From positions 1 through 41,719 of the forward strand of contig NZ_PUIC01000020.1 of the NCBI RefSeq assembly GCF_022750545.1: a DNA stretch of 41,719 bases, written 5' to 3'. The notes under the pieces are model-generated. The model had not been told where the DNA came from. It saw nothing but the letters and a program-made list of their open reading frames with translations, and ran no database searches. Positions 1-8,674 of the stretch are shown in pieces. Origin of the DNA: Caulobacter sp. CCUG 60055. GTDB lineage: Bacteria; Pseudomonadota; Alphaproteobacteria; Caulobacterales; Caulobacteraceae. Each line of letters starts with the position of its first letter. Positions within the stretch are counted from its first letter, which is position 1. A program made the translations under genes and the position numbers.

Positions 1-1985
1 ATTTTGCAAGCCGTTTGACAGACTATGCGACGCAGGTCCCGAACCTTTCGTTCAGCGTCACCGGCGTGTCGCCGGGGCGGCAACTTGGAATGGTCATCCG
101 GGGCATCGCGGGCGGCGCCGGATTCTATCTCGACGAGATAGCGCTGCCGGCGGGCATCGATCCCCGCATCGTGGACATAGAACGGGTCGAGGTCCTGCGC
201 GGGCCGCAGGGCACGCTCTACGGCGCGAGCGCGATGAGCGGCACGGTTCGGCTGGTCACCAATCAGCCCAGCACCGCCGCGTTCACAGGCCAGGCCCATG
301 TGATCGGGTCCGCCACCGAGGGCGGCGGCCTGAACGGCGCGGTCGACGGCGGGGTGAATATTCCCGTCATCGCGGACAGGCTCGCGATCAAGGTTCTCGG
401 CTATTACGACTATGAGTCAGGGACCTACGACCGCTACGCCAGCCAGGACCCGGTCTATGGCGCTCCGGTTCCCTTCGCGCCGCACAAGAACGTCGACTCG
501 CAATTTCGGAACGGCGGTCAGGTCGCCGCGACCCTGAAGCTCTTCGACGGCAACCTGACGATCACGCCGCGCTTCATGTTCGGCGACGCCGCGTCCCATG
601 GCCAGTCGGTCGCCGACTTCCGGCCCGGCAACACCCGCCAGGAACGGATGTTCGACTATGACAGCGGAGGTCACGACGCCTGGCGTCTCTACACCTTGAC
701 CGCGACCTACAGCATGCCGTTCGGCGACCTCGTGTCCGCCTCGTCCCAGTTCGACCGCAGGGCCGATGAGCATGAGGACTTTTCCGAGCTTTTCGTCGCT
801 CAGGGCTTTCCGTCCATCCTGGGGGTCAACCTTTCCCAGGCCATTCCGATCACGAGCACGTCGAAGGCCAGGATCAATTCCCAGGAACTCAGGTTCGTGT
901 CCCGCCTCAAGGCGCCGATCCAGTTCACGGTCGGGGCCTACTACCGGAAATCGAACACGTCTTCGAACTATCCGCCGATCATGTTCGACGGGTTCAACAT
1001 CTACAGCGCCGGGATTGCGGCTTCGACGACGGAGCAGGCGCTGTTCGGGGAGGCGACCTGGCAGGTGACGGACGCGCTCAGCGTCACGGGGGGGCTGCGG
1101 TATTTCGACACCCGCACGGCCAATGGCGGCTTCGAGAACGGCGACTTCACCGGGCTGTCCAATTTTTCCGGCAAGTCGCACGAAACGGGACTCAATCCGA
1201 AGTATGTCGCTGAATACCGGCTGACCCGCGACGCCCAGATCTACGCCATGGCGGCCAAGGGGTTTCGAACGGGGGGCGGGAATACGTTCTCCAAACCGGG
1301 CTGCGCCGCCGACATCGCCCGCGCGGGCCTGACGGGAGCCGACCTGGATTCCTACAAGTCCGACACCCTCTGGAACTACGAAGGCGGCGCGAAGACGACC
1401 TGGCTGGACGGCCGGCTCCAGGTCAACGGGGCGCTCTTCCACATCGTGCAGACCGGACTCCAGCAGAGCATCGAATTTCCGACCTGCGGCCAGAACGCCG
1501 TCGTCAATGTCGGCGAGGCCCAGAGCGACGGCGGCGAACTGGAAGTCAACGCGGTGGTCAGTCAGGGGCTGAGGCTGTCCTTCGGGACCGGCTACACCGA
1601 CGCCCGCATCACCGCCGGCGGGAAGATCGGAAACTATGTGGTTCCGGTGCCCGTCGGTCAGAGAACCCAGCAGGTGCCCAGGTGGAACGTCTCCGCCGGG
1701 CTCGACTACAACTTCCAGGTCGGCAGGTTTCCGAGCTTCGCCCATGCGGACTACGCCTATGTGGGCAGCAGCAGGGGCGTCACCGCCGAGCGCGACGCCT
1801 ACCACATGGTGAACCTGCGCGCCGGGACCGACCTGGGCCGCGTTCAACTCGCCTTCTTCGTCAAGAACGCCTTCGACGTCTCGGCCAACCTCTCCGACGT
1901 GCTTGGCGTCGCGCCCACGTTCCGGACCCAGTTCTCGGTCTCGCGGCCCCGCACCATCGGGATCGACGCCACGGCCAAATTCTAA
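1..1985 (+). CDS. TonB-dependent outer-membrane receptor, 5' end outside window
   Basis: Energised outer-membrane uptake of a ligand, probably a peptide, siderophore or similar compound. The reading frame is open back to the window edge (first full codon at 3), and the first visible residues (ASRLTDYATQVPNLSFSVTG) are already inside the plug domain. The TTG at 15 is therefore not a credible start; the signal peptide and TonB box lie upstream of the window. The plug signature RVEVLRGPQGTLYGAS is followed by SGTVRLVTNQP, then about 570 residues of beta-barrel ending in a C-terminal Phe (ATAKF), as expected for an outer-membrane protein. About 660 residues are visible. It resembles the receptor at 27709 in the plug. 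It heads a long same-strand run of hydrolase and peptidase genes, so a peptide-like ligand is inferred from context; the ligand cannot be read from sequence. Confidence 0.93.
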   Translation, partial: FASRLTDYATQVPNLSFSVTGVSPGRQLGMVIRGIAGGAGFYLDEIALPAGIDPRIVDIERVEVLRGPQGTLYGASAMSGTVRLVTNQPSTAAFTGQAHVIGSATEGGGLNGAVDGGVNIPVIADRLAIKVLGYYDYESGTYDRYASQDPVYGAPVPFAPHKNVDSQFRNGGQVAATLKLFDGNLTITPRFMFGDAASHGQSVADFRPGNTRQERMFDYDSGGHDAWRLYTLTATYSMPFGDLVSASSQFDRRADEHEDFSELFVAQGFPSILGVNLSQAIPITSTSKARINSQELRFVSRLKAPIQFTVGAYYRKSNTSSNYPPIMFDGFNIYSAGIAASTTEQALFGEATWQVTDALSVTGGLRYFDTRTANGGFENGDFTGLSNFSGKSHETGLNPKYVAEYRLTRDAQIYAMAAKGFRTGGGNTFSKPGCAADIARAGLTGADLDSYKSDTLWNYEGGAKTTWLDGRLQVNGALFHIVQTGLQQSIEFPTCGQNAVVNVGEAQSDGGELEVNAVVSQGLRLSFGTGYTDARITAGGKIGNYVVPVPVGQRTQQVPRWNVSAGLDYNFQVGRFPSFAHADYAYVGSSRGVTAERDAYHMVNLRAGTDLGRVQLAFFVKNAFDVSANLSDVLGVAPTFRTQFSVSRPRTIGIDATAKF

Positions 1986-2034
1986 CCGGCCAGGATCGCT
2001 CGCGAGCGCCAGCGCCCGCCAGAACCGACGACCG

Positions 2035-2054
2035 CCGCGCCCAGCCGGGCGCGG
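2035..2054. terminator. Stem-loop after the TonB receptor
   Basis: A perfect 8-bp inverted repeat (CCGCGCCC / GGGCGCGG) with a 4-nt loop lies about 50 bases after the receptor stop. No T-tract follows. It could terminate or attenuate receptor transcription before the hydrolase at 2130, or protect the 3' end of the receptor mRNA. Confidence 0.35.
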
Positions 2055-2129
2055 TCCTGGGCGGAAGGCGAGGCGAGCGTCGCGGCACGGGGCGCCCGCC
2101 GCCCGCCACATGGAACAAGGAGCTTCGTC

Positions 2130-3656
2130 ATTCTCCGGTTCGACCTGCTTATGATCGTCCTTCTCGCCCTGGCGCTGCTCGCCGCGTCGCTGCGGCTCTC
2201 CAGCTGGATATGCCGGCTCCTGCTAGGCGCCGCCATCCTGGCCGCGGCGGCTCACCTGGCCTTCGAGGGCGCTCGCTGGCAGATGGTCCCGGTCTATACG
2301 GTTCTGGCCTGCTGGGGCGGGGGAGCCCTCGGGCTGAGAATCTCGCCCCTGCGGGCCTGGGCGCAGGCGCGAGGCTCCTGGTTCGCCTGGACCGCGCGGG
2401 CGGGCGCGGCCGGACTGCTGCTGACCGCGGGCGTCGCGGCCTACCTGTTTCCGATGTTCCAGCTTCCCGAGCCCAGCGGCCCCTACGCCATCGGCACGCG
2501 GACCTTCGATCTGGTCGACGCCAACCGCCTGGAGCCGCACACGGTCGAGCCCTTCGATCATCGGGAGCTGATGGTCCGGGTCTGGTATCCGGCGCAGCCG
2601 GCCAGGCGGGCCAGGCCCGTATCCTACATGGACGACGCCGACCGGCTGGGCCCCGCGATCGCCAAAGGCTACGGCCTGCCGTTTCCGTTCGTCTTCTCCC
2701 ACCTGAAGGCGATCCCGAGCCACGCCTATCCGGACGCGCCGATATCCGCGCGGCGGGCCACCTATCCTGTCCTGGTCTTCTCCCACGGACGCGACGTCTA
2801 CGGCGCCGCCAACACGGTCCTGATGGAGGAGATGGCCAGCCGCGGCTATGTCGTCGTGGGTGTCGACCATGCCTATGGGAGCACCGCAACGGTGTTTTCC
2901 GACGGCCGGATCGCCCGGTTCGTCGCCGGCGTATATGAGGCGACGGGCCGGCGCGCGCCGCCAAGCGCGCATCGCATCGCGGTGATGGAGCGGGCGCAAA
3001 GGGCGATCGTGGGTTTCGACGTCCCCGAAATCCGGGCCGCCGTCGCGGAGCTGGATCGAGGCGATCCCCAAGCCTTGGCGTTGAACCACTATGGTCTGGC
3101 CATCTGGTCGGCCGACCAGAGGTTCGTCATCGATCAGCTCGAACGGTGGCAGTCCGGCGGGGCCGGCGGTCTGTTCGCGGGACGCCTGGATCTCTCGCGC
3201 CTCGGCGTCTTCGGCATGTCCTTCGGCGGGAGCGCCACGGTGGAGACCTGCGCCCTCGATTCTCGGTGCAAGGCCGGACTCGATCTCGATGGCTTCACCA
3301 GCCTGCTTCTGGACCTGCCGCCGCCTGCGCAGCCCTTCCTGTACGCGAGCGGCGGCGAACAGAATCTCAACCTGGCCCAGGCCGACCGCGCGCTCGGCCC
3401 GGCCTATTGGATGAAGGTGGGGACGAGCAAGCATGGCGACTTCACCGATCTGCCCATGGTCACCCGGCTCTGGAGACTTGTCGGCCTCTCCGGCTCGATC
3501 GCGCCCCGCCGGATGCTCGCCCTCACCAACGACTATGTCGGGGCGTTCTTCGACAAGCACCTCATGGGAGTTCCCGAGCCGCTGCTCGACGGGCCGTCGG
3601 CGCAATATCCCGAGGTGCGTCTGCGCGTTCAGCGCCCTGCGGCGCCGGCGCCCTAA
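2130..3656 (+). CDS. Four-TM alpha/beta hydrolase (PAF-acetylhydrolase-like), probable ATT start
   Basis: Predicted membrane-bound serine hydrolase acting outside the cytoplasm. The first ~105 residues form about four hydrophobic helices ending in YLFPMFQLP. A catalytic domain follows with VLVFSHGRDVYG (oxyanion region), nucleophile elbow FGMSFGGSA (Ser357 counted from the ATG at 2151), DLDGF (likely Asp) and SKHGDFTDLP (likely His428). The triad layout resembles the platelet-activating-factor acetylhydrolase/dienelactone hydrolase group. Start: AAGGAG at 2117-2122 sits 7 nt before ATT at 2130. Translation from there gives an N-terminus (start-L-R-F-D) that lines up with MLIFD of the paralogue at 8675. 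The first ATG, at 2151, is 28 nt from that SD and would lack the matching residues. The ester or amide substrate is unknown. It follows the TonB receptor by about 145 bases. Confidence 0.85.
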   Translation: MLRFDLLMIVLLALALLAASLRLSSWICRLLLGAAILAAAAHLAFEGARWQMVPVYTVLACWGGGALGLRISPLRAWAQARGSWFAWTARAGAAGLLLTAGVAAYLFPMFQLPEPSGPYAIGTRTFDLVDANRLEPHTVEPFDHRELMVRVWYPAQPARRARPVSYMDDADRLGPAIAKGYGLPFPFVFSHLKAIPSHAYPDAPISARRATYPVLVFSHGRDVYGAANTVLMEEMASRGYVVVGVDHAYGSTATVFSDGRIARFVAGVYEATGRRAPPSAHRIAVMERAQRAIVGFDVPEIRAAVAELDRGDPQALALNHYGLAIWSADQRFVIDQLERWQSGGAGGLFAGRLDLSRLGVFGMSFGGSATVETCALDSRCKAGLDLDGFTSLLLDLPPPAQPFLYASGGEQNLNLAQADRALGPAYWMKVGTSKHGDFTDLPMVTRLWRLVGLSGSIAPRRMLALTNDYVGAFFDKHLMGVPEPLLDGPSAQYPEVRLRVQRPAAPAP

Positions 3657-3695
3657 CCGGCGAGGGCGGCGCTTCGGCCCTCAGCTTGATGTCAG

Positions 3696-3720
3696 AAAGT
3701 TAAGTTGAGCTCACTTTCAC
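3696..3720. promoter_or_regulatory. Operator-like element A (upstream of the TAP peptidase at 3740)
   Basis: It contains the palindrome TGAGCTCA (3706-3713) extended to TTGAGCTCACTTTCA at 3705-3719. Closely related elements in the same register occur at 16172-16196 and 19521-19545, each before the first gene of a unit. No convincing -35/-10 pair is visible here; GAAAGT at 3695-3700 occupies the place taken by the -10 in the other two. It probably binds a regulator encoded outside the window. Confidence 0.6.
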
Positions 3721-3739
3721 AAAATGGTTTGAATCGATC

Positions 3740-5278
3740 ATGAGCCAGTTGCATCGCTTCGGAAGAGCCGCGCGCCTTGCGCTGATCCTGGCTGCGGCCG
3801 CCTTTCCGGCTGCGGCGGCCATTTCCCCGCATCACGCCGGGGAACTGACCAAAGAGGTCCGTTCGGTCCGAACGGCGGGCGGCGAAGACGTCGCCTACGA
3901 GACCGGCACGATCTTCGTCCCGGAGAACCGCGGGGTCGCCGACAGCCGTCTGATCGGGATCGGCTACGCTCGAATTCGCGGGAGCGCCGCGGCTCAGAAC
4001 GGTCCGCCGCTGTTTCTGCTCTCCGGCGGGCCAGGATCAAGCTATCTGGACCTGCTCACGGGAAGCGCCGGAAACAGCCCGGTGAAGCTGAGCGACCTGC
4101 TGGCCTTCCGCCCCGCCGGCGACATCGTGCTCATCGACCAGCGCGGCTATTCAGCCCGAGGCGACAGGCTCACCTACGCCCATCCGCCCTGGGATCTCCC
4201 CTTGGACCGCCCGGCGTCGCTGGCGGCCGAAGCGAAGGCGGCGATCGCATCGGCGAACATCGCTGTCGCCGCGAATCCCGGCAAGGACCTGTCCGGCTAC
4301 ACGATCGTCCAATGCGCCGAGGATGTGAACGATCTGCGGCGAGCCCTGGGCTACGAGAAGCTCACCCTCGTCGGCCAGAGCTTCGGGTCCCAGTGGGCCT
4401 TCGCGATCATGCGTCTCCACCCGGAGATCGTCGAGCGCGCCCTGCTGTCGGGCGTGGAGCCGCTCGACAACGGGTACGACATGCCGTCGCACGTGTTCGC
4501 CGCCCTGCAGCGGATCGCATGGTCGGCGGACCGGGACCCCGGCCTGCAGCCCTATCTGCCGAAGGGCGGGCTCATGGCCGCCCTGCAGGCGGTGCGGGAC
4601 CGCCTGGCGCGCTCGCCCGTCACGGTCAAGGTCCGCGATCCCCGTTCGGGGGGCGCCGCCTCCGTCACCCTGGGCCTCTCCGACTTCCAGCGGGACGTCG
4701 TCGGCCCGGCCGAAGCCTGGCCCGCCTGGGTCCTGTCGCTCTACCACCGGCGCTACGAGGACTGGGCGAGCGAGGTGATCGCCGAGCGCCATAAGGGCGG
4801 CGAGACGGATGCGCTCATCGCGCCGCTGATCGATACGAGCCTGGGGGTGAGCCCCGAGCGCGAGCACCTGCTGCGGACGGACCCCGCCGGCGCCTTCCTG
4901 GGAGCGTGGGGGTTCGCGCCCGACATCGCCGCCGCGCCGACCTGGCCGACCCCTGACATGGGCGACGGGCTGCGTCGGGTCGCCCGGAGCGAGATCCCCG
5001 TGCTGTTCGTCCATGGGGACTGGGACACCGAGACCCCCGTCGAGAACACCCTGAGCATGCTGCCGTACTTCCCTCATGGCCGGGCGATTCTCGTCCACCA
5101 AGCGGGACACGGCGCGCGCTTCCTGCTGATGGCGCAACGCCCGGAGCTGCGCGACCAGATCCTGCGGTTCCTGGGAACCGGGGACGCCGACGGCCTGCCT
5201 TCGGAGACCTCGTTGCCGCCGCCGCCCTTCGAGCGGCCGGCCTTCCCGCCGCCGGAACGTCGTGGGGCGGGATCGTGA
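3740..5278 (+). CDS. Exported alpha/beta hydrolase, TAP-like peptidase (copy 1)
   Basis: Predicted serine peptidase of the tripeptidyl-aminopeptidase/proline-iminopeptidase type, releasing N-terminal residues from peptides in the periplasm. Residues 1-27 form a signal peptide (basic start, Ala-rich core, cleavage near AAA-I). Next come FLLSGGPGSSY (HGGPG-type oxyanion loop), nucleophile elbow LVGQSFGSQW (Ser214), FVHGDWDTETP (acid) and VHQAGHGARF (His), so the triad is complete. Length (512 aa) fits TAP-like proteins with the C-terminal TAP domain. It is a close paralogue of the gene at 16216, with near-identical DNA around the Ser codon. It starts a unit below element A and overlaps the next gene by 4 bases (GTGA). 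The preferred peptide is not known. Confidence 0.88.
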   Translation: MSQLHRFGRAARLALILAAAAFPAAAAISPHHAGELTKEVRSVRTAGGEDVAYETGTIFVPENRGVADSRLIGIGYARIRGSAAAQNGPPLFLLSGGPGSSYLDLLTGSAGNSPVKLSDLLAFRPAGDIVLIDQRGYSARGDRLTYAHPPWDLPLDRPASLAAEAKAAIASANIAVAANPGKDLSGYTIVQCAEDVNDLRRALGYEKLTLVGQSFGSQWAFAIMRLHPEIVERALLSGVEPLDNGYDMPSHVFAALQRIAWSADRDPGLQPYLPKGGLMAALQAVRDRLARSPVTVKVRDPRSGGAASVTLGLSDFQRDVVGPAEAWPAWVLSLYHRRYEDWASEVIAERHKGGETDALIAPLIDTSLGVSPEREHLLRTDPAGAFLGAWGFAPDIAAAPTWPTPDMGDGLRRVARSEIPVLFVHGDWDTETPVENTLSMLPYFPHGRAILVHQAGHGARFLLMAQRPELRDQILRFLGTGDADGLPSETSLPPPPFERPAFPPPERRGAGS

Positions 5279-7230
5279 ACTGGCGGCCCGCCGTCGCCGT
5301 CCTGGCCGCCGTCCTGGGCCTGGCCATGCCGGCGAACGCCCCGGCCGACACGCCGCCGGCGCAATCGCTCCTGCGCAAGGGCCAGCCCATACCCGCCCAG
5401 GACCTGGAGCGGTTCGTGGACGGCGCAGTCCGGGATGCGATGGCGGCGGAACACATCGCCGGCGTCTCGGTGGCGATCGTTCAGTCGGGACGCCCCGTGC
5501 TTCTCAAGGGGTACGGACTGGCCGACAAGACCCGGCCGATGGACCCCGATCGCACCCTCGTGCGCATCGGCTCGGTGTCGAAGACCTTCGTGTGGGTCGC
5601 CCTGCTCAAGGAGGTGGAGCGGGGCCGGGTGAGGCTCGCCGACCCGGTGAACGACTATCTTCCGCCCGCGCTGAAAATACCGGACCAGGGGTTCAAGGCC
5701 CCCATCCGCGTGATCGACCTGATGAGCCACGCGGCGGGCTTCGAGGACACCGCCCGCGGCCATCTGTTCGTCTATCGGGACGAGGACGTCACGCCCCTGG
5801 CCGACTATCTGGCGCGGCGTCGACCCCGCCGGGTCCGCGAGCCCGGCCAGTTCGCCACCTATTCCAACTACGGGGCCGCCCTGGCCGGCTATATCGTCGC
5901 CCGGCTCAACGGCCAGGATTTCGAGACCGTCATGGAGCGCGAGGTGTTCGCGCCCCTCGGGATGGCCAGCACGACCTATCGCGAGCCCTATGCGCCTCGC
6001 CGCGGCTTGCCCGAGCCCATGCCTCGCGCGCTGTCCGCCCGCCTGTCGGACGGCTTCGCCTGGCGTGACGCCCGCTTTCAGGTCCAGCCCTTCGAGCACA
6101 TCAGCCAGATCGCGCCGGCCGGCTCGGCGTCCACCACCGCGGCCGACATGGCCCGCTACATGCTGGCCCTGCAGAACGGCGGACGTCTGGGCGGGACGGA
6201 GCTCTACGGCCCCTTCACCGCCCAGGCCTTGCGGACGCCGATCCTGGCGACCCCAAGCGGGGTCAACGGCTGGGCCCATGGCCTGATGGTGCGCGACCTG
6301 CCGGGGGGCTTCAGGACCTACGGCCACGGCGGGGCCACCGGCGTCTTCTTCACCAACATGGCCCTGATCCCCGACCTGGACCTGGGGGTTTTCGCCAACA
6401 GCAACTCCACCGGCGGCCGGGCCCTGGTCGAGCGCCTGCCCGAGTTGATCGTCGAGCACTTCTACCTGCCGCCCCGGGGTTCGCCCCTGCCGGGGGACCC
6501 GGCCCTGGCCAGGAGAGGCGGCCTCTATGCGGGCGACTACATACCCACCCGGCGCGCCTATTTCGGGCTCGAGAAGTTCGCGGACCTCCTGGGCGCGGAG
6601 GACCGGGTCTGGGTCACGCGGGACGGCTACCTGATCGCCAAGACCGGGAGCGTCACCCGCGCCTGGGTTCCCGACGGCGACCCGTCGCGTTTCCGGGCCG
6701 CGGACGGGGGATCAGATCGCCTCGTCTTCAAGCTCGACGCGCAGGGGCGCGCGGTCAGCTTTCCCATCGCGCGGGGAAGCTACACCCTGGAACGGGCCGG
6801 CCCGATGCTGGACCGGACCCTGTTCGGAAGGGCCGCGACCGCCACCCTGGCCGTCGCCTTGCTCGTCCTGGCGCAACGGGTGTTCGCCGGCCGGCGAGCC
6901 AGCCCGGCGCCCACATGGACCGGTCGGGTCAGAGCGGCGTCGTTGATCGCCGCGGGACTTTGGGTCGTCGTCTTCGCGGCCTTCAAGGGCTTTGGCCTCG
7001 AGGATCAGGGCGGAACGGCCTGGCCCGGCCCCGAGGTGCTCGCCACCTCGATCGCCGCCCTCGCCGCCGCCGCAGCTTCCGTCGCCCTGCTGGCCGCGAC
7101 GCCCCCGGCCTGGATGGAGGCGAACGGCGAGGCTTGGTGGCTCAAAGGCCTGCAGGCCTCGGCGGCGGCCCTGTTCGTCATCTTCTCGGTGCTGGTGGCC
7201 GTCCGAGGGGGGCTGTCCCCATGGGCCTGA
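5275..7230 (+). CDS. Class-C beta-lactamase-family serine hydrolase with C-terminal membrane domain
   Basis: Member of the beta-lactamase/DD-peptidase-like fold (PF00144 type), which includes D-aminopeptidases, D-Ala-D-Ala peptidases and esterases. GTG start, 4-base overlap with the preceding gene. Residues 1-25 are a signal peptide. The active site is complete: SVSK at Ser100/Lys103, YSNYGAAL (Y-x-N) and HGGATG in place of KTG. The catalytic domain spans roughly 45-400 with a connecting domain after it. The last ~130 residues contain four hydrophobic helices, so the enzyme is anchored in the inner membrane with its active site in the periplasm. HGG instead of KTG is common in the peptidase/esterase branches and argues against a true beta-lactamase. 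In this operon, a role on D-residue-containing or modified peptides is plausible but inferred. Confidence 0.87.
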   Translation: MNWRPAVAVLAAVLGLAMPANAPADTPPAQSLLRKGQPIPAQDLERFVDGAVRDAMAAEHIAGVSVAIVQSGRPVLLKGYGLADKTRPMDPDRTLVRIGSVSKTFVWVALLKEVERGRVRLADPVNDYLPPALKIPDQGFKAPIRVIDLMSHAAGFEDTARGHLFVYRDEDVTPLADYLARRRPRRVREPGQFATYSNYGAALAGYIVARLNGQDFETVMEREVFAPLGMASTTYREPYAPRRGLPEPMPRALSARLSDGFAWRDARFQVQPFEHISQIAPAGSASTTAADMARYMLALQNGGRLGGTELYGPFTAQALRTPILATPSGVNGWAHGLMVRDLPGGFRTYGHGGATGVFFTNMALIPDLDLGVFANSNSTGGRALVERLPELIVEHFYLPPRGSPLPGDPALARRGGLYAGDYIPTRRAYFGLEKFADLLGAEDRVWVTRDGYLIAKTGSVTRAWVPDGDPSRFRAADGGSDRLVFKLDAQGRAVSFPIARGSYTLERAGPMLDRTLFGRAATATLAVALLVLAQRVFAGRRASPAPTWTGRVRAASLIAAGLWVVVFAAFKGFGLEDQGGTAWPGPEVLATSIAALAAAAASVALLAATPPAWMEANGEAWWLKGLQASAAALFVIFSVLVAVRGGLSPWA

Positions 7231-7276
7231 CCCTTCCCCGCGACCGCGCCTTCCCGCGAACCGAGGAGTATGGACG

Positions 7277-8632
7277 ATGATCCTGGGCCTCTTCGCCAGC
7301 GCCCTGGCCGGCCTTGCGGTCGGCCTCACCCCCTACGCGCCGCCGCCGGCGAGCCAGGTGGTCGTGTATCGCGACGCCGGCTTGATCGACGGCCTGGGCG
7401 GCGGCGTGAAGCCTCATATGGCCGTCATCGTCGAAGGCGCCGTCATCAAGGCCGTCCTGCCGGACCAGCAGCTGAGCAAGGCCGATCTCAAGGGGGCGGA
7501 GGTCGTCGACCTGTCGGGACGCTACCTCCTGCCCGGGCTGGTCGACTCCCACGTCCATCTGGCCACCTCGCCCAACCGCAAGAGAGCGGAGGCGCTGATG
7601 CGGCGCGAGGTCTACGGGGGCGTCACTGCGGTCCGGGACATGGCCGGGGACGGCCGCGCCCTCGCGGACCTGGCGCGAGCCTCCCGGGTGGGCGAGATTC
7701 CCGGCCCGGACATCTTCTACGCCGCCCTGATGGCCGGCCCCGGATTCTTCGCCGACCAACGCACGGTCTCGGCGACGCAGGGCGCCACGGCCGGCGCGGT
7801 TCCCTGGATGCAGGCGGTGACCAGCCAGACCGATCTGCCCTTGGCCGTCGCCCTCGCCCGGGGGACTTCCGCCAGCGGGATCAAGACCTATGCGGACATT
7901 TCCGGTCGCCTTCTGGCCCGGATCACGGCCGAGGCCCATCGCCAGGGGATGCGGGTCTGGTCGCACGGCATCCTGTTTCCCGCGACGCCCGAGGAGGTGG
8001 TCGCGGCGGGGGTCGATGTGATCTCCCACGCCTGCCAGGCGGGGTTCCAGGCCGCCGCGCCGCCGCCTGTGTCCATGTCGCCGCCGCCCGTCCTGCCCTA
8101 TGCGCAGCTGGCGGACCCCGACAATCCCCGGATGGCGGCGTTGTTCGGGGAGATGCGGCGACGGGGCCAGATCCTCGACGCCACCAACTACGTGTACGTG
8201 GTGGGGGAACAGGAACGCCGGGCCGCCGGGAAGCCGGTATCCTGTTCCGCGGACCTCTCCGCCCGCCTGACGGCCCAGGCCCATCGCGACGGCGTCATGA
8301 TCTCGGCGGGGACGGATTCGTTCTCTCCGCCGGAGGACCCGTTCCCGGCCCTTCACCAGGAGATCGTCTTCCTCGGCGAAAAGGCCGGCCTCTCGCCGGT
8401 CGAGGCCATCAGATCCGCCACCCTGACCGGGGCCATGGCCATCGGCCAGCAGGCTCAGATGGGCACGATCGAGCCGGGGAAGCTCGCCAACATGGTGGTC
8501 CTCGCCGCCAACCCCCTCGACGACCTGCGCCAACTTCGCAGCGTCGTCCTGACGATCAAGCGCGGCGTCCGCTTCGCGCGCTCCGCCTATCCGCCGCTCA
8601 CCCGCGAGGAGCTGGATGAGGAAGACAACTGA
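7277..8632 (+). CDS. Exported metal-dependent amidohydrolase
   Basis: Amidohydrolase-superfamily enzyme of the imidazolonepropionase/prolidase-like group, hydrolysing an amide, cyclic amide or dipeptide bond. ATG at 7277 is chosen because GAGGAG (7263-7268) precedes it and it gives a hydrophobic N-terminal signal segment; the open frame further upstream overlaps the preceding gene. Metal-binding landmarks are VDSHVHL (His92/His94), SGIKTYADI (possible carboxylated Lys), WSHG, VISHACQ and SAGTDSF (Asp). The C-terminal beta-sandwich signature EPGKLANMVVL is typical. Length 451 aa. Its layout resembles the amidohydrolase at 32603 but it is shorter at the N-terminus. Spacing from its neighbours (46 and 42 bases) fits one operon. 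Confidence 0.86.
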   Translation: MILGLFASALAGLAVGLTPYAPPPASQVVVYRDAGLIDGLGGGVKPHMAVIVEGAVIKAVLPDQQLSKADLKGAEVVDLSGRYLLPGLVDSHVHLATSPNRKRAEALMRREVYGGVTAVRDMAGDGRALADLARASRVGEIPGPDIFYAALMAGPGFFADQRTVSATQGATAGAVPWMQAVTSQTDLPLAVALARGTSASGIKTYADISGRLLARITAEAHRQGMRVWSHGILFPATPEEVVAAGVDVISHACQAGFQAAAPPPVSMSPPPVLPYAQLADPDNPRMAALFGEMRRRGQILDATNYVYVVGEQERRAAGKPVSCSADLSARLTAQAHRDGVMISAGTDSFSPPEDPFPALHQEIVFLGEKAGLSPVEAIRSATLTGAMAIGQQAQMGTIEPGKLANMVVLAANPLDDLRQLRSVVLTIKRGVRFARSAYPPLTREELDEEDN

Positions 8633-8674
8633 CCGCCCGCGCCTGACGTGCGCGGCTTCCGAGCAGGACATGAG

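Noticed and set aside
15-20. TTGACA at 15-20 as a -35 element, or TTG at 15 as the receptor start
   Set aside because: The frame is open to the window edge and the upstream codons read as plug-domain sequence, so this is internal coding DNA.
5275-7230. True beta-lactamase (antibiotic resistance) function for the class-C-fold hydrolases at 5275 and 24228
   Set aside because: Both have HGG in place of KTG and extra C-terminal domains, which fits the peptidase/esterase branches; nothing in the sequence supports antibiotic hydrolysis.
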